DNA of 6,026 bases from CAYTYX01 sp964442325. Lineage in GTDB: Bacteria > Patescibacteriota > Saccharimonadia > Saccharimonadales > UBA10212. The stretch covers positions 1-6,026 of the forward strand of contig CAYTYX010000026.1 of NCBI GenBank assembly GCA_964442325.1, given 5' to 3'. Shown one piece after another: positions 4,600 through 6,026 of this stretch; position 1 is the first letter of the stretch, and each line of letters starts with the position of its first letter. The notes below the pieces were generated by a model that ran no database searches, was not told the origin of the DNA, and saw only the letters and a program-made list of their open reading frames with translations. The translations under genes were made by a program, and so were the position numbers.

Positions 4600-4989
4600 T
4601 TACTTTTGAACTAGGCTCTCATAAAGGGTTGCGAGGCGAGACCTTAGTATTTCTAGCTTACGGGGGTCAGTTTCGGTAGCACTCGGCTCAAAGACTACCT
4701 TCTGAGACTCTCCTTCGCCACCATCGACCACACTGCCACTTACCCCTATAATCCCCTCCTCTGGGTCCACGGTCCCAATCTTGAACGTGTCTCCTTGGGG
4801 ATAAACAAAGACCGGCACATCATCAACCGTTTGGCTGATGGGATAACCGGCTCCCTCGATAGTCTCTAGAGTATCGAAGCGCCTGCGGGACTTTTCCCTG
4901 GCGGCCCATACCAATAAGCCTAGGATTGCCACTTCAGTAGCTATAGCAGTAGGACTTTTGAAATCGAGCTTTTCTAGACTGCGGCTCAT
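4600..4989 (-). CDS. Unrecognised small protein between fusA and tuf, 129 aa
   Basis: I do not recognise this family. Residues about 14-30 (TAIATEVAILGLLVWAA) form a hydrophobic stretch long enough for one membrane helix. A strongly basic patch REKSRRR (31-37) follows, which would favour a cytoplasmic C-terminus. The rest (38-129) is polar and acidic, with a probable beta-rich middle (VPVFVYPQGDTFKIGTV 58-74), a Gly/Ser-rich turn (GSVVDGGEGES 85-95) and a likely C-terminal helix (PRKLEILRSRLATLYESLV 109-127). The ATG lies 5 nt after the fusA TAG, with GGAAAG inside the fusA end as Shine-Dalgarno, so it is probably translated together with EF-G. The stop is TAA. No terminator separates it from tuf. 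It is a real gene by packing and ribosome site, but its function is unknown. Confidence 0.8.
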   Translation of the reverse strand: MSRSLEKLDFKSPTAIATEVAILGLLVWAAREKSRRRFDTLETIEGAGYPISQTVDDVPVFVYPQGDTFKIGTVDPEEGIIGVSGSVVDGGEGESQKVVFEPSATETDPRKLEILRSRLATLYESLVQK

Positions 4990-4994
4990 TTAGA

Positions 4995-6026
4995 CTACTT
5001 TCCGGATTTGCTGATGATTTCTTGGGCCACATTACCCGGAACATCGGCGTAGTGGTCAAGCTCTAGGCTAGAGGCAGCACGACCCTGGGTGGCCGAGCGC
5101 AGGCTGGTTGTGTAGCCAAACATTTCGCCAAGCGGCACAAAGGCTGTAATTTCTTTAATGCCGGGTGTCAGGTCTTCCATCGATTCCACGCGACCACGCT
5201 TGGCATTAAGATCACCAATAACATCACCCATAAACTCTTCTGGGGTAACTACAACTACTTTCATAATTGGCTCGAGTAGTACCGGCGCGGCCGACTTAAC
5301 GCCGCTCTGCAAAGCCATAGAGCCAGCGATTTTAAAGGCCATTTCAGAGGAGTCGACTTCGTGGTAGCTGCCATCGTAAAGCTCGGCTTTAATGTCTACT
5401 ACTGGATAGCCGGCTACAACTCCATTAGCCATCGCTTCTTCGATACCAGCGCGGACTGCCGGTACATATTCGCCGGGGATAACACCGCCCTTGATGGAGT
5501 TAATGAATTCAAAGCCAGTGCCGGCTTCGCTTTGACTCAAGCGAATCCAGACGTGTCCGTACTGACCGCGACCACCGGATTGGCGGATAAATTTGCCTTC
5601 GGCTTCAACACCGTCTTTACGGATAGTTTCGCGATAAGCCACTTGCGGCTGGCCGACAGAAGCCTCCACCTGGAATTCCCGCTTCATGCGGTCGACAATA
5701 ATATCCAGGTGCAGCTCTCCCATACCGGAGATGATGGTCTGGCCGGTTTCGTGGTCGGTTTTGATACGGAATGTCGGGTCTTCTTCAGCCAAACGCTGCA
5801 AAGCAATCCCCATTTTTTCTTGGTCGGCTTTGGTTTTAGGCTCAATCGCGATGCTGACCGGCGGTTCGGGGAAAGTAATGTTTTCTAAGACAATCGGGTC
5901 GGCCTGGTCGCAAAGCGTATTGCCGGTGGTGGTTCCTTTGAGTCCGACAATGGCGGCGATGTCACCGGCTTCGACCTCTGTTACGTCTTCGCGTTTATCG
6001 GCTTGCAGGCGGACAATGCGGCCGAC
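4995..6026 (-). CDS. fusA: Elongation factor G, C-terminal half, cut by window edge
   Basis: EF-G is the GTPase that drives translocation and, with RRF, ribosome recycling. The frame is open from base 6026 to TAG at 4997-4995: 343 residues, about half of the usual ~700. The Met at 5813 is internal, since the 71 codons before it (VGRIVRLQADKRE..., GDIAAIVGLKGTTTGNTL) are clear EF-G domain II sequence. Fragment residues about 56-130 are domain III (EPKTKADQEKM; GMGELHLDIIVDRMKREF), 131-250 domain IV (SGGRGQYGHV; SYHEVDSSEMAFK with the tip-loop His 222) and 250-343 domain V (LLEPIMKV; GDVIGDLNAKRG; LGEMFGYTTSLRS). The G domain lies outside the window. It looks like the normal housekeeping copy rather than a paralogue. 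orf129 follows after 5 nt. Confidence 0.97.
   Translation of the reverse strand, partial: VGRIVRLQADKREDVTEVEAGDIAAIVGLKGTTTGNTLCDQADPIVLENITFPEPPVSIAIEPKTKADQEKMGIALQRLAEEDPTFRIKTDHETGQTIISGMGELHLDIIVDRMKREFQVEASVGQPQVAYRETIRKDGVEAEGKFIRQSGGRGQYGHVWIRLSQSEAGTGFEFINSIKGGVIPGEYVPAVRAGIEEAMANGVVAGYPVVDIKAELYDGSYHEVDSSEMAFKIAGSMALQSGVKSAAPVLLEPIMKVVVVTPEEFMGDVIGDLNAKRGRVESMEDLTPGIKEITAFVPLGEMFGYTTSLRSATQGRAASSLELDHYADVPGNVAQEIISKSGK

Noticed and set aside
5361..5888. Plus-strand 175-codon frame
   Set aside because: Antisense to conserved EF-G domains II-IV; shadow.
1..6026. UGA recoding to glycine, as in some Patescibacteria
   Set aside because: All genes read through with standard code, conserved glycines are GGN, and no in-frame TGA interrupts a conserved protein.
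1..6026. CRISPR array, tRNA or rRNA genes
   Set aside because: No spaced repeat series and no cloverleaf or rRNA sequence seen on either strand.

Overview
The window is a bacterial translation-gene cluster, almost all on the minus strand, that joins the end of the 'str' region to the start of the 'S10' region. Read in the direction of transcription (right to left) the order is fusA (3' part), a small unrecognised gene of 129 codons, tuf, rpsJ, an interruption, then rplC, rplD, rplW and the first 104 codons of rplB. The proteins are ordinary bacterial forms. Short spacers, frequent non-ATG starts and an extra small gene between fusA and tuf would fit a streamlined bacterium, possibly of the Patescibacteria/Saccharibacteria type. 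That placement is an impression from the protein sequences and was not tested. The standard genetic code works throughout.

Minus-strand block 1 (6026 to 2957) is fusA - orf129 - tuf - rpsJ. orf129 starts 5 nt after the fusA stop. tuf has a good sigma70-type promoter of its own (TTTACA-18-TATAAT, 4578-4549) and a stem-loop almost at the predicted mRNA 5' end. rpsJ follows tuf by 8 nt and is closed by a strong intrinsic terminator (2911-2936) that can work in both directions. Minus-strand block 2 (1930 to 1) is rplC - rplD - rplW - rplB, tightly packed with stop/start spacings of 1, 4 and -1 nt. It has a candidate promoter of its own (2033-2004).

The two blocks, normally one continuous S10 operon, are 1026 nt apart. 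The gap holds a plus-strand gene (2192-2809, 205 aa, several membrane segments, rich in Trp) whose codon use differs from its neighbours. The gene sits between two perfect 13-bp inverted repeats (2153-2165 and 2877-2889), and these are bordered by a matching 5-bp direct repeat ATTTT (2148-2152 and 2890-2894). This looks like a 737-bp transposon-like unit with terminal inverted repeats and a target duplication, carrying one membrane protein and no transposase. It is the most notable thing in the window. Outside its left end lies a candidate plus-strand promoter with a perfect dyad filling its spacer; to the right lies the rpsJ terminator, which would also stop transcription of the passenger gene.

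The main gene set supplies elongation factors and 30S/50S proteins for translation. The membrane gene has no visible link to that role and probably entered the non-coding gap after, or as part of, the splitting of the operon into two transcription units.
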